From assembly GCF_007667425.1 (NCBI RefSeq), contig NZ_VDRC01000001.1, positions 1,580,595 through 1,644,594 of the forward strand: a DNA stretch of 64,000 bases. The letters are read 5' to 3'. The first letter of the stretch is position 1. The number at the start of each line of letters is the position of its first letter. Positions 1 to 8,553 of the stretch are shown piece after piece. Source of the DNA: Microbacterium sp. 1.5R. GTDB taxonomy: Bacteria > Actinomycetota > Actinomycetes > Actinomycetales > Microbacteriaceae. Both the position numbers and the translations under genes were made by a program. The notes beneath the pieces were generated by a model. The model saw nothing but the letters and a program-made list of their open reading frames with translations. It did no database searches and was not told the origin of the DNA.

Positions 1-176
1 AGCACGCGGATCGGCGACAGCACGGTGTCGCCGATCGAGAGGCTCGCGAGCAGCGAGGCGAGCAGCGCCGCGACGAGCAGACCCATCGCGAGGCGCGCCC
101 TGCGGTCGAGTGGTCGACGGGCACGACGGGCACGACGGACCGCCTCACGGGATTCGGTGCGGGCGCCGGCGGTCAC
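1..176 (-). CDS. Iron-siderophore ABC permease, FecCD family (N-terminal fragment; runs off window)
   Basis: Inner-membrane permease subunit of an iron(III)-siderophore importer. Only the first 58 or so residues are inside the window. They begin at a GTG whose bases overlap the TGA of the upstream permease (GTGA, 4-nt overlap), which is the usual sign of translational coupling. The translation shows an Arg-rich cytoplasmic head (REAVRRARRARRPLDRRAR), then a hydrophobic segment and the GDTVLSPIRVL stretch found where FecCD permeases have their first periplasmic loop. It is the second permease of the operon that starts with the lipoprotein at 1226-2269; the two permeases would form a heterodimer. 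An ATPase gene is expected further left, outside the window. Confidence 0.85.
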   Translation of the reverse strand, partial: MTAGARTESREAVRRARRARRPLDRRARLAMGLLVAALLASLLASLSIGDTVLSPIRV

Positions 177-1204
177 AGTTGCACCGGGTTCTTCCTGCGG
201 CCTATCCAGATGAGGAAGGGCGCCGCGACGAACGCCATCACGATGCCGACCGGAACCTCCTGCGGGGCGATGATGACGCGGCCGACCACGTCGCCCGAGA
301 CGACGAGAACCGCCCCGATCACCGCAGCCAGTGGCACGATCGCCTTCTGCGACGCGCCGACGAACCCGCGGGCGATGTGCGGAGCCGCGAGGCCGAGGAA
401 CGAGACCGGCCCCGCGAGAGCCGTGGCGGTTCCGGCGAGCAGCGTCACCGCGACGACGGATGCCGCGCGCAGCCGACCGATCTTCACGCCGAGAGCGGCC
501 GCGGTGTCGTCTCCGAGCGCGAGCACGTCGAGGCTGCGCGTCATGAGCAGCGCGATGACGAGGCCGAGTGCGATGGCGGGTCCGGCGAAGGCGAGCAGCG
601 AGAGGTCACGGCCGGCGAGTGCTCCGGATTCCCAACTGCGCATGTGCAGGAAGGCGGTCGGATTCAGCAGGACGAGGGCCGTGGTGACGCCGCCGAGCAC
701 TGCGGCGAGTGCGACCCCCGAGAGCACGAGGGTGACGGGGCTGCCGCCCCCGGCGGCTCCGAGCAGCACGACTGCGACGGTCGCGATCAGCGCCCCGCCG
801 AGCGCGAACGCCATCAGATGAGGGAAGTCGTTCGTGCCGAGCGCGGCGACTGCGATCGCGACGGCCACGGAGGCGCCGGCGTTCACTCCGAGGATGCCGG
901 GGTCGGCGAGCGCATTGCGGGTCAGCGCCTGCATGAGGGCGCCCGCGGCTCCGAGCGCGGCGCCTACGACGATGCCCAGCACCGTGCGAGGGATGCGCGA
1001 TTCCCGCACCACGAGCTGCGCGTCGCTCCCGTCGAACCGCGTGACGGCGTCGATGACGGTTCCGGGCCCGATGACCTTGGTGCCGATAGTGAGACCGAGC
1101 CATACGGCGACGATCACCGCGGCGAGGCCGAGCACGACGATGGCGACGATCCGCGCCGCCGAGGGGCGGCGCGGATCGGTTCTGCTCGTCGCGGCGATGC
1201 TCAC
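173..1204 (-). CDS. Iron-siderophore ABC permease, FecCD family
   Basis: Membrane permease of a siderophore-iron importer, 343 aa, typical FecCD length. A GTG start gives VSIAATSRTD; an ATG nearby would hit an immediate stop. The protein is almost entirely hydrophobic with about ten membrane segments. Family hallmarks are visible: an early GAALGAAGALMQALTRNALADPG segment, NAGASVAVA, LALGDDTAAALG in the cytoplasmic coupling loop, and AGPVSFLGLAAPHIAR near residue 270. It lies 21 nt downstream of the binding-protein gene and overlaps the next permease by 4 nt, so all three are one transcription unit. Control by iron through the box at 2293-2311 is inferred. Confidence 0.93.
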   Translation of the reverse strand: MSIAATSRTDPRRPSAARIVAIVVLGLAAVIVAVWLGLTIGTKVIGPGTVIDAVTRFDGSDAQLVVRESRIPRTVLGIVVGAALGAAGALMQALTRNALADPGILGVNAGASVAVAIAVAALGTNDFPHLMAFALGGALIATVAVVLLGAAGGGSPVTLVLSGVALAAVLGGVTTALVLLNPTAFLHMRSWESGALAGRDLSLLAFAGPAIALGLVIALLMTRSLDVLALGDDTAAALGVKIGRLRAASVVAVTLLAGTATALAGPVSFLGLAAPHIARGFVGASQKAIVPLAAVIGAVLVVSGDVVGRVIIAPQEVPVGIVMAFVAAPFLIWIGRRKNPVQL

Positions 1205-1225
1205 CGGGCGGTCATCACTCGGCGG

Positions 1226-2269
1226 TCACTCGGCGGTGTGCGCAGGGCCGTCGCCCGCGACCGCTTCACCCAGCGCCGGCACGAGGGTCTCGAGCACGTA
1301 CGGCAGGCTGAGCGGCGAGGTGAAGTAGATCGCCCCCGCCGTGACCCCGTCGGTGTAGACGACCGAGTCGTTCTGCATCGCGCGGAGCGCGGTCACGAAG
1401 GCCTCGTCCTCGAGCGCGGTGACGTCGTCGTCCGACTCCGTTCCCCAGGTGAGCACGTCGGCGGCGTTCAGCACGTCGAGGTTCTCGACGGGGATGTAGG
1501 CCTGGCCGCCCGACTCGTCCTCGGGGGCGTACGCGTCGATGTCGGACGGGATCGTGAAGCCGAGGTCGGTGAGGAAATCGGTGCTCAGCCCATCCTGGTA
1601 GGCGATGGCCGATCCGTCGTAGATCGCGTTCTGCAGGAACACGGCCGTCTTCCCGGCGAATTCGGGGTGGGCGGCCGCGGCATCCGCGAACTGCTCCTCG
1701 ATGCCGTCGACCAGCTCCTGCGCCTCCTCCTCGAGGCCCACGGCCTTGCCGATCTGCAGCGTCTGCACGTCCCACGGCTCGAAGTACATGGAGTAGTCGC
1801 CTGAGTGGGCGACGGTCGGCGCGATCTCGGAGAGGCGGTCGAAGTCCTCTTCGGTCATGCCGGCGTTGGTGCCGATGATGAGGTCGGGCTCGAGCAGCGC
1901 GATCGCCTCGAAGTCGAGTCCGTCGCTCGTGGTGAGCACCTCGGGCTCGGAGTCGCCGCGGGCCTCGTCGGCCCACGGCCAGGAGGCGAAGTCGTAGTCG
2001 CCGTACCAGTCGGTCACGCCGACCGGCTTCACGCCGAGCGCCCATAGCGTGTCCTGCTCGGTGTATCCCACCGAGACGACGCGCTTCGGCTGCTGGGAGA
2101 CGGTCGTCTCGCCGTAGGCGTGCTCGACCGTGACGGGGAACGCGTCGGCGGCGACCGCCGGCAGGTCGCTCTCGGCGGAGTCGACCGCAGGGCTGCAGGC
2201 GGTGAGGGCGGCCGCGGTCGCGACTGCGGCGAGGAGGGCGACGAACGCCCTGGTGCGTGTGCGAGGCAT
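1226..2269 (-). CDS. Siderophore-binding lipoprotein of an iron ABC transporter (periplasmic-binding protein)
   Basis: Captures ferric siderophore outside the membrane and hands it to the FecCD permeases encoded next. It has 347 aa and starts with a lipoprotein signal (MPRTRTRAFVALLAAVATAAA) ending in the lipobox LTAC, so Cys25 should be lipidated. The mature part carries the class III binding-protein pattern: KRVVSVGYTEQDTLWALGVKPVGV, then FEAIALLEPDLIIGTN at the hinge-side strand. First gene of a three-gene block on the minus strand. A match to the IdeR/DtxR consensus lies 24-42 nt upstream of the ATG, consistent with repression when iron is plentiful. No strong Shine-Dalgarno is visible. 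The siderophore specificity cannot be told from sequence. Confidence 0.93.
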   Translation of the reverse strand: MPRTRTRAFVALLAAVATAAALTACSPAVDSAESDLPAVAADAFPVTVEHAYGETTVSQQPKRVVSVGYTEQDTLWALGVKPVGVTDWYGDYDFASWPWADEARGDSEPEVLTTSDGLDFEAIALLEPDLIIGTNAGMTEEDFDRLSEIAPTVAHSGDYSMYFEPWDVQTLQIGKAVGLEEEAQELVDGIEEQFADAAAAHPEFAGKTAVFLQNAIYDGSAIAYQDGLSTDFLTDLGFTIPSDIDAYAPEDESGGQAYIPVENLDVLNAADVLTWGTESDDDVTALEDEAFVTALRAMQNDSVVYTDGVTAGAIYFTSPLSLPYVLETLVPALGEAVAGDGPAHTAE

Positions 2270-2292
2270 GACGGGAACCTGTCGATTCGAGA

Positions 2293-2311
2293 TAAGGGTT
2301 GCCTAAGCTTA
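2293..2311 (-). promoter_or_regulatory. IdeR/DtxR-type iron box upstream of the siderophore operon
   Basis: On the minus strand the 19-mer reads TAAGCTTAGGCAACCCTTA. I count 14 of 19 matches to the DtxR/IdeR consensus (TTAGGTTAGGCTAACCTAA). It sits 24-42 nt before the ATG of the binding-protein gene, where a bound repressor would cover the promoter. The role of IdeR/DtxR at such genes is established in actinobacteria; occupancy here is inferred. The remainder of the gap (2312-2469) holds two related imperfect stem-loops, each with a CCGAC arm and each preceded by the direct repeat ACGTCCGACA (2368-2377 and 2421-2430). They may terminate the dpp operon that ends at 2470. Confidence 0.65.
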
Positions 2312-2469
2312 CCCATCGCACCGGCCGCGACGTTATCCCCATCTCGGTGGGTGCCGCATGAGGCCGGACGTCCGACACTCCGGGGGTCGGCCGCACACAT
2401 GACGGACGAAACCCGCCGGAACGTCCGACATCTGGCGTGTCGGCCCCCAGAGCGTGAGGCGAAGCCGCG

Positions 2470-3309
2470 TCAGTTGAGGACCGGCGGGATCTCCGACCAG
2501 GCGACGCGCTCGTCGGTCGAGGGCGCGACCGGGATCCGCCCCGCGCCGTCGGGCTCGGGGATCGCCGCGAGCAGCGCCCGGGTGTACGGATGCTGCGGCT
2601 CCGCCCACACGCGATCGGTGGGCCCCGATTCGAGCACACGCCCCGCGTACATGACGAAGGTGCGGTCGGCGATGCGGCGCACCACCGCGAGGTCGTGCGA
2701 GATGAACAGCATCCCCGCTCCGGCCTCGGCCACGAGGTCGCGCATGAGTCCGGCGACGCTGGTCTGCGTCGAGGCATCGAGCGCCGAGATCGGCTCGTCC
2801 GCGACGAGCAACGACGGACGAGCGGCCAGCGCCCTGGCGATCGCGATGCGCTGCTTCTGCCCACCGGAGAACTGATGGGGGAACCGCGTCGCGACCTGCG
2901 CGGGGAGTCCGACGCGCTCGAGCCACTCCTCGACGCGCGACCCCTCGGCCCCGCGCGCGCGGGCGGTGGCGATGCCGTCGGCGATCTGATCGCCCACCCG
3001 ACGGCGCGGGTTCAGCGACGTCGACGGATCCTGGAACACCATCTGGATGCCGGTGAGTGCGAGCTTCCGACGACGGATGCCGAGCGGCGCGACCGGGGCG
3101 TCCCGGAACCGCACCTCGCCGCCGGCGATCTTCTCGATGCCGACGACGGCGCGCGCGAAGCTGGACTTGCCGCTGCCCGACTCGCCGACCAGCGCCACGG
3201 TCTCGCCGGGCGCCACCCGCATCGACATCTGCTCGACGGCCACGACCGGCGGGTTGCCCGGATACCGCACGACCACGCCCCGCGCGTCGAGGACGGAGAC
3301 GTCACTCAT
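2470..3309 (-). CDS. Oligopeptide/dipeptide ABC transporter ATP-binding protein (DppF/OppF-like)
   Basis: Cytoplasmic ATPase powering peptide import. Visible motifs: Walker A GESGSGKSS near residue 40, the Q-loop region QMVFQDPSTSLNPR, signature FSGGQKQR, Walker B LLVADEPISALD, and a C-terminal QHPYTRALLAAIPE tail typical of the DppF/OppF side. I chose the ATG at 3309 (MSDVSVLD, 279 aa): an AAGGAGG lies 6 nt before it, whereas the ATG two codons upstream directly abuts that Shine-Dalgarno. The N-terminus is 3 nt from the stop of the partner ATPase. Last gene of a five-gene operon (binding protein, two permeases, two ATPases). Confidence 0.93.
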   Translation of the reverse strand: MSDVSVLDARGVVVRYPGNPPVVAVEQMSMRVAPGETVALVGESGSGKSSFARAVVGIEKIAGGEVRFRDAPVAPLGIRRRKLALTGIQMVFQDPSTSLNPRRRVGDQIADGIATARARGAEGSRVEEWLERVGLPAQVATRFPHQFSGGQKQRIAIARALAARPSLLVADEPISALDASTQTSVAGLMRDLVAEAGAGMLFISHDLAVVRRIADRTFVMYAGRVLESGPTDRVWAEPQHPYTRALLAAIPEPDGAGRIPVAPSTDERVAWSEIPPVLN

Positions 3310-4162
3310 CGGCATCCTCCTTCACGCCGTGCCCGACCGGGTCGGGATCCGTCACCGTCTGCACCGTCGCCTCCTCGACCTTCGAACCGGGGAGCGCGGC
3401 GAGCAGCGTGCGGGTGTATTCGTGCTGCGGGTCGCGGAACAGCGTCTCGCGATCGGCCTTCTCGACGATCCGCCCGTCCTTCATGACGGCCACCTCGTCG
3501 GCGATCGCGCTCATCACACCCAGGTCGTGCGTGACGAGCAGCACCGCGAGGTCGCGCTCGGTGGCGAGATCGCGGAGAAGCTTCAGGATGCCGGCCTGCA
3601 CCGTCACGTCGAGAGCCGTGGTCGGCTCGTCGGCGAGAAGGACCTCGGGGTCGCAGGCGAGCGCGCACGCGATCGCGATGCGCTGGCGCTGCCCGCCGGA
3701 GAACTGGTGGGGGTAGCGCGTGAGCGCAGCATCCGGATTCGGCACCTGCACCGTCTGCAGCAGTTCGATCGCCCTCGCTTTCGCGGCGGCGCCACGCAGT
3801 CCGAGATGGACGCGCATGTGATCGGTGAGCTGGCGCCCCACGGGCAGCTGCGGGTGCAGCGAGGCGGACGGATCCTGGAAGATCATCGCGATGCGCTTCC
3901 CGCGGATGCGGTTGAACCCGCGGCGCCGAAGGCCGACGAGCTCCTCGCCCGCGAGCGCGATCGAGCCGCCCGTGCGGGCCTGCCGCGGCAGCAGACCGAG
4001 CACGGCGAGCGAGGTGAGGGTCTTGCCCGAGCCCGACTCCCCGGCGAGGCCGTGGATGCGACCGCGGTGCAGGTCGAGCGAGATGCCGTGCACCAGCGGG
4101 CGCCCGATCTCGATCGTGAGATCGCGGATCTGAAGCGCCGGTGCGGCGGCGGATGCGCTCAT
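3302..4162 (-). CDS. Oligopeptide/dipeptide ABC transporter ATP-binding protein (DppD/OppD-like)
   Basis: The second ATPase of the peptide importer, 286 aa from the ATG at 4162 (MSASAAAPALQIRDL). The same frame stays open for a further 860 nt upstream, but that part is antisense-like Arg/His-rich sequence over the permease and is not used. Motifs: Walker A GESGSGKTL, Q-loop MIFQDPSASLHPQ, signature FSGGQRQR, Walker B VLLADEPTTALDVTVQ, then HDLGVMSAIADEVAVMKDGRIVE and QHEYTRTLLAALPG. The start overlaps the stop of the upstream permease by 4 nt (ATGA), and its end lies within the leader of the second ATPase, indicating tight translational coupling. Confidence 0.93.
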   Translation of the reverse strand: MSASAAAPALQIRDLTIEIGRPLVHGISLDLHRGRIHGLAGESGSGKTLTSLAVLGLLPRQARTGGSIALAGEELVGLRRRGFNRIRGKRIAMIFQDPSASLHPQLPVGRQLTDHMRVHLGLRGAAAKARAIELLQTVQVPNPDAALTRYPHQFSGGQRQRIAIACALACDPEVLLADEPTTALDVTVQAGILKLLRDLATERDLAVLLVTHDLGVMSAIADEVAVMKDGRIVEKADRETLFRDPQHEYTRTLLAALPGSKVEEATVQTVTDPDPVGHGVKEDADE

Positions 4163-5070
4163 GCCGACGCTCCCTTCGCCGAGGCGACGTGGTCGGCCTG
4201 CTTCTCGTGCGTGACCTCGGCGGTCGGGTCGAGCACGTCGCGCATCGCGTCGCCGAGGAAGTTGAACGCGAGCACGACCGTGAGGATCGCGAGGCCGGGG
4301 AAGACCCCGAGCCACCAGGCATCGAAGTTCTGCATGGCCGCCGAGATCATCGACCCCCACTCGGCCGTGGGCGGCTGCGCGCCGAGGCCGAGGAACGAGA
4401 GGCCGGAGAGCAGCAGGATGGCGGCGCCGATGTCGAGCGTCGCCAGCACGAGCATGGGGCCCGCGATGTTCGGGAGGATGTCGACGAACAGCGTGCGCAC
4501 GGGCGAATGCCCGAGCAGGCGTCCGGCGATGACATAGTTCTGTCCGCGCAGACCCAGCACGATGCTGCGGGTCACACGCGCGTACTGCGGCCACGACACG
4601 ACGATCGCGGCGATCACCGCATTGAAGAGCGACGGACCGAGGGATGCCGCGACGACCATCGCGAGGATGACGGTCGGGAAGGCCATGAACAGGTCGGTGA
4701 TGCGCATGAGCGTCTCGTCGACGCCGCGTCCGAAGTACCCGGCCACCGCGCCGATGGTGGTGCCGATGATCATCGCGGCGATCACGAGCATGAGCGCCAA
4801 CGGCAGGCTCACCGTCGCACCGGTCATGAGGCGGGAGAAGATGTCGCGGCCGTTGCCGTCGGTGCCGAGCAGGGTGTCGACGCCGGGCTCCTGCAGACGC
4901 GGGAGCACCTGGGCGTTCGGGCCGTACGGCACCCACCACTGCGCCGTGAAGGCGACGATGATCCAGGCTCCGGCGATCACGGTGCCGATCACTCCGAGCG
5001 GCGTGCGCCATGCGCGCGGCCACCGGAAGCGGAAACGTCCGGCAGGGGTCGCTGCGGCGATGCGGCTCAT
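4159..5070 (-). CDS. Oligopeptide/dipeptide ABC transporter permease (DppC/OppC-like)
   Basis: Inner-membrane permease, 303 aa. An N-terminal membrane helix (TPLGVIGTVIAGAWIIVAFTA) is followed by the extracellular LLGTDGNGRDIFSRLMTGA box that marks DppC/OppC proteins, then about five further helices. The EAA-like coupling loop is seen around GLRGQNYVIAGRLLGHSP and the C-terminal FNFLGDAMRDVLDP ending is characteristic. It overlaps the upstream DppB-like gene by 4 nt and the downstream ATPase by 4 nt. It pairs with the DppB-like permease to form the channel. Confidence 0.94.
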   Translation of the reverse strand: MSRIAAATPAGRFRFRWPRAWRTPLGVIGTVIAGAWIIVAFTAQWWVPYGPNAQVLPRLQEPGVDTLLGTDGNGRDIFSRLMTGATVSLPLALMLVIAAMIIGTTIGAVAGYFGRGVDETLMRITDLFMAFPTVILAMVVAASLGPSLFNAVIAAIVVSWPQYARVTRSIVLGLRGQNYVIAGRLLGHSPVRTLFVDILPNIAGPMLVLATLDIGAAILLLSGLSFLGLGAQPPTAEWGSMISAAMQNFDAWWLGVFPGLAILTVVLAFNFLGDAMRDVLDPTAEVTHEKQADHVASAKGASA

Positions 5071-6128
5071 GCGATCCTCACTCTCGGGTCCAGCACGCCG
5101 TAGAGCAGGTCGACGACGAAGTTGATGAGGAGGTAGATGACCCCGACGACGAGACCGACGCCCATGATGCCCGGCAGGTCGAGGTTGGCGGCGGAGTTGT
5201 AGGCATACGTCCCGAGACCGGGCCAGGCGAACACCGACTCGACGAGCACGGTGCCCGAGAGCAGCGACCCGAAGGCGACACCGACGACCGTGAGGATGGG
5301 GAGCGAGGCGCCGCGGAGCACGTAGTCGAGGATGACGCGCATGGCGGGAAGGCCCTTGGCCCTGGCCGCGCGCACGTAGTCGCTGCCGAGCACCTCGAGC
5401 ACCGACGTGCGGATGAACCGCGTGAGCAGGCCGATCGTCACGAGCGACAGCACCATGACCGGCAGAGCCAGGTGCGCGAGGGCGTCGAAGAATCCGACGC
5501 CGTCGCCGTTCAGGAGGTAGTCGACCGTGTACAGCCCGGTGATGCGCGGCGGCGGGGTGATCGACGGCGAGATCCGACCCGACCCCGGGGCGATGCGCAG
5601 TTCGAGGAAGAAGACGTAGAAGCTGACCAGCGCCAGCCAGAACGTGGGGACGCTGAGGCCGACGAGCGTGACCACCCGGATGACCTGATCCGTGACGAGC
5701 CCGCGGCGGTAGGCGGCGAGGGTGCCGAGAACCGTGCTGACGGCGAGGCTCAGGATGATCGCACCGATCGCGATCTCGATCGTCGCGGGCACCGCGGTGG
5801 CGAGATCGCTGGTGACCGACCGACCGGTCACCAGCGACGTGCCGAGGTCGCCGCGGAGCAGGTTCCCCATGTAGATGAAGTACTGCACGAACAACGGCTG
5901 GTCGAGACCCTGCGCCTTGATGAACGCCTCACGCGTCGCCGGGTTCTGCGACGCGCCCTCGCCGAGCGCCGCCGACACGGGGTCGCCCGGCACGAGGTTG
6001 GTCAGCGCGAAGGTCACGATCGTGACCCCCACGAGGAGCAGCAGGGAGGTGCCTGCCCGGCGCAGCAGGTAGCCGACGAGCGGCGACCTGCGACGCTGCG
6101 CCTGGCGTTGCACGGCCACCGTCGTCAT
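5067..6128 (-). CDS. Oligopeptide/dipeptide ABC transporter permease (DppB/OppB-like)
   Basis: Inner-membrane permease, 353 aa. The first membrane segment GTSLLLLVGVTIVTFALTNLVPGDPV with the LVPGDP turn is the DppB/OppB signature. About six helices follow, with the coupling motif SDYVRAARAKGLPAMRVILDYVLRGAS and a C-terminal LLINFVVDLLYGVLDPRVR typical of the family. It lies 14 nt downstream of the binding-protein gene. Together with the DppC-like protein it forms the translocation pore. The substrate is inferred from family only; peptide, opine and nickel transporters look alike at this level. Confidence 0.94.
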   Translation of the reverse strand: MTTVAVQRQAQRRRSPLVGYLLRRAGTSLLLLVGVTIVTFALTNLVPGDPVSAALGEGASQNPATREAFIKAQGLDQPLFVQYFIYMGNLLRGDLGTSLVTGRSVTSDLATAVPATIEIAIGAIILSLAVSTVLGTLAAYRRGLVTDQVIRVVTLVGLSVPTFWLALVSFYVFFLELRIAPGSGRISPSITPPPRITGLYTVDYLLNGDGVGFFDALAHLALPVMVLSLVTIGLLTRFIRTSVLEVLGSDYVRAARAKGLPAMRVILDYVLRGASLPILTVVGVAFGSLLSGTVLVESVFAWPGLGTYAYNSAANLDLPGIMGVGLVVGVIYLLINFVVDLLYGVLDPRVRIA

Positions 6129-6142
6129 GCGTCAGAGCCCTC

Positions 6143-7729
6143 TCAGCCGGCGGGCTGGATCTCGGCGATGTCGATCTCCCACACCGAGTTGTAGACGGCG
6201 CCGAAGACGGCATCCGCCGTGGCGATGTTGCGACCGGGGACGATCAGCGGCACGAACGGGCTCTCGGCCTGCATGGCCTCGGCGAACGCGGTGAACGCCT
6301 CGCTGCGCTGGTCCTCGTCGGTCGCGGCAGCCGCGCCGGCGGCGATGCCCGCGATCTCGGGGTTCGCCTCGGCGGTCCAGCCGGCGCGCAGGCCGACCTT
6401 GAGACCGGGTGCGAAGGGCAGGAAGTTCGCCGAGTCGGCGTAGTCCGGGCCCCAGAACCACAGGCCGAAGCCCTCGGTGCCGTTCACGTACGCGTCGAGC
6501 TCGGTGGCGAACGGCGCCGGAGCGAGCTCGACCGCGATGCCGGCATCCTCGAGCTGCGCCTGCACGCGCTCGGCGAGCGGGGTGAACTCCACTCCGCCGA
6601 CCGGGTAGTCGTTCGGGAACTGCAGCTTCAGCGTCTGACCGGTGTAGCCCGCCTCGGCGAGCGCGGCCTTCGACTTCTCGAGGTCCTGCTCCACGCCGCT
6701 GTCGAGGGCACCCTCGAATCCGGGCGGGATGACGCCGGTCGCCTGCACGGCACCCGCACCCGCGAGCTCGAGCAGCGCGTCGTAGTCGAGCGCGTAGCGG
6801 ATCGCCTCGGCGATCTTCACGTTTGCGAGATCGCCGGCGACGGCCGACGACTGGTTCAGCAGCAGGAAGATGGTCTGTCCGGAGGGGACGGACTCGACCT
6901 GGAGGCCGTCGCCCAGACCGGCCACCTGGTCGCCGTTGAGGTCCATCGCGACCATGGAGTCGCCGCCCTTGAGGTTGGCGAGCTGCGTCGCGCTCTCCGA
7001 GACGTTGCGCACGACGACACGGCTGTAACCGGCCTCCTCGTCGCCGTTGTACTCGTCGTTCTTCGCGAGCACGACCTGCGACGAGAGGTCGAGGGTGTCG
7101 AGCACGAAGGGACCGGAGCCAGCCGATGCGCCGTCGAGGAACTTCTGCGCCGAGTCGGACCCGTCGGTGTTCCCGCCGTTCTCGATCACGACGTCGGAGT
7201 TGACGATGCCGAGAGCCGGGTTCGCGAGGATCGCCGGCAGCTGCAGCAGCGGGGTCTCGGAGGTGATGGTGATCGTCTTGTCGTCGACCTCGGTGATCGT
7301 GAGGCCGCCGAGCAGGAAGTTGGGCTTGGCGTCCTCCATGCCCTGGATGCGCTGGAGCGTGAAGACGACGTCCTTCGCCTCGATCGGCGAACCGTCGGAG
7401 AACACGCGGTCGCCCTCGAGGGTGAAGGTGAACTCGGTCGCCGCGTCGTTCTGCTCCCAGGACGCGAGCCCGGGAACCGGGGTCGACACATCGGAGCCCT
7501 CGAAGTCGACGAGCGTCTCGTAGAGCGCCTTCGCGATCATGTTGCCGGTGGGGTCGTACGTGTGACCCGGGTCGGCGGTCTCGATCGAGAACGCGGTGTC
7601 GATGACCAGCGAGTCGGAGCCCTGCGACGAGGAGCTGTTGTTCGCGGAGTTGCCCCCGGAGCATCCGGCGAGCGCGAAGATCGCGACCGCTCCGATGGCG
7701 ATGGCTGACGTGCTGCGGCGTGACGACAT
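6143..7729 (-). CDS. Peptide/solute-binding lipoprotein of the ABC transporter (SBP family 5)
   Basis: Extracytoplasmic receptor for the peptide importer. The chosen ATG at 7729 (MSSRRSTSAIAIG, 528 aa) has GGAGG 5 nt upstream; a longer in-frame start nine codons earlier lacks one. The signal ends in lipobox LAGC, followed by a flexible Ser/Asn linker (GGNSANNSSSSQGS). The mature domain shows the family 5 pattern: ETADPGHTYDPTGNMIAKALYETLVDFEG, FTLEGDRVFSDGSPIEAKDVVFTLQR, and VKIAEAIRYALDYDALLEL. First gene of the five-gene operon and divergent from the Lrp-type regulator at 7878, whose product probably controls it. Confidence 0.94.
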   Translation of the reverse strand: MSSRRSTSAIAIGAVAIFALAGCSGGNSANNSSSSQGSDSLVIDTAFSIETADPGHTYDPTGNMIAKALYETLVDFEGSDVSTPVPGLASWEQNDAATEFTFTLEGDRVFSDGSPIEAKDVVFTLQRIQGMEDAKPNFLLGGLTITEVDDKTITITSETPLLQLPAILANPALGIVNSDVVIENGGNTDGSDSAQKFLDGASAGSGPFVLDTLDLSSQVVLAKNDEYNGDEEAGYSRVVVRNVSESATQLANLKGGDSMVAMDLNGDQVAGLGDGLQVESVPSGQTIFLLLNQSSAVAGDLANVKIAEAIRYALDYDALLELAGAGAVQATGVIPPGFEGALDSGVEQDLEKSKAALAEAGYTGQTLKLQFPNDYPVGGVEFTPLAERVQAQLEDAGIAVELAPAPFATELDAYVNGTEGFGLWFWGPDYADSANFLPFAPGLKVGLRAGWTAEANPEIAGIAAGAAAATDEDQRSEAFTAFAEAMQAESPFVPLIVPGRNIATADAVFGAVYNSVWEIDIAEIQPAG

Positions 7730-7877
7730 GAGTGCCTCCAGAGGCGAGGAGTACATCGGTTCGGTCGAAGCCGGGTGGACGACCGGTGATCAGATTCGCA
7801 TCATATGGGACGATGTGTCCAGCGAGGATGCAACCGTACTCACGGTCTGTCCCGGCACCTCGCACGGGAGGAGACAT

Positions 7878-8465
7878 ATGTCCAGCAAGACCAATGAAGG
7901 TTCGCAGCAATCTGGACGAAGTGCCACCCCTTTGGACGACACCGCGTACAGAATCCTCGACACCCTTCGCGATAACGGTCGCATCTCGATCGCCGCACTC
8001 GCCGAGACCGTCGGGATCTCCCGCGCCAACGCGTACACACGCGTGGAGTCGCTCATGCAGGACGGCGTCATCCGGGGCTTCAGTGCGACAGTCGATCAGG
8101 CGAAGGCCGGCCTCTCCATCGGCGCCCTCGTGTTCGTCACGGTGCACCCGCAGGCGTGGGCGTCGTTCCGCGACCGCGTCGTCGAGATGCCCGACGTCGA
8201 GTGGTGCGCGATCACGACGGGAGAGCACGACGCGATGCTGCTCATCCGCGCGGTCGACGTCAGCGGCGTGCACGAGTTCTCGACCGGTGTCATCGCCCAG
8301 CTGCCCGAGGTGCGCACCGTCGTGAGCGTTGTGGTGCTCGACGAGGTCGTGCGTCGCCCCTATCTGCTGCCCACCGACCTCCCGGAGCGCGACGTGGCGG
8401 CGCCCCTCGGGATGACGCGCTGGACTCCGGCATCCCCCGGGCGAGACACCCTTCCGCCCCGCTGA
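7878..8465 (+). CDS. Lrp/AsnC-family transcriptional regulator
   Basis: DNA-binding regulator of the feast/famine family, 195 aa from the ATG at 7878, which has GGGAGGAG 4 nt upstream. The N-terminus carries the AsnC-type helix-turn-helix (LDDTAYRILDTLRDNGRISIAALAETVGISRANAYTR..., roughly residues 18-60). The RAM ligand-binding/oligomerisation domain follows (IGALVFVTVHPQAW...VVSVVVLDEVV). The C-terminal 30 residues (LPTDLPERDVAAPLG...) extend beyond the usual 150-160 aa. The 148-nt gap to the divergent peptide-transporter operon is the natural place for its operators. It probably senses an amino acid derived from imported peptides; this is inference. Confidence 0.92.
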   Translation: MSSKTNEGSQQSGRSATPLDDTAYRILDTLRDNGRISIAALAETVGISRANAYTRVESLMQDGVIRGFSATVDQAKAGLSIGALVFVTVHPQAWASFRDRVVEMPDVEWCAITTGEHDAMLLIRAVDVSGVHEFSTGVIAQLPEVRTVVSVVVLDEVVRRPYLLPTDLPERDVAAPLGMTRWTPASPGRDTLPPR

Positions 8466-8501
8466 TCCGCGCTCATCCCCCGCCCCCTCGTCCGCCACGC
8501 G

Positions 8502-8533
8502 GGTCGTTGAGCGAGCGAAGCGAGACGAAACGC
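8502..8533 (+). repeat. Interspersed intergenic repeat unit (GTTGAGCGAGCGAAGCGAGACGAAAC type)
   Basis: The 32-nt segment begins GGTCGTTGAGCGAGCGAAGC and continues GAGACGAAACGC. A shorter relative (GGTGAGCGAGACGAAAC) lies at about 8989-9005. From memory, this word family recurs in intergenic regions of Microbacterium and relatives; within this window I see only these two. It sits between the convergent stop of the Lrp regulator (8465) and the minus-strand gene ending at 8554, with internal GCGAGC/GCGAAGC repetition. Possible roles are terminator, REP-like element or protein-binding site; none is shown. Confidence 0.5.
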
Positions 8534-8553
8534 GGTACCCGACGCGGGGTCGG

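Noticed and set aside
110-1804. 564-codon plus-strand open frame opposite the iron transporter genes
   Set aside because: Antisense to two clear genes; composition (Arg, Asp, Glu, Gly, His) is the usual shadow of high-GC coding DNA and no family features are seen.
3302-5023. 573-codon version of the DppD-like ATPase
   Set aside because: Only the last 286 codons match the family; the extra part is out of frame with the DppC permease, and the ATGA overlap at 4162 marks the real start.
6132-8498. 788-codon minus-strand open frame across the binding-protein gene and the Lrp gene
   Set aside because: Out of frame with the recognised lipoprotein and antisense to Lrp; Arg-rich with no motif.
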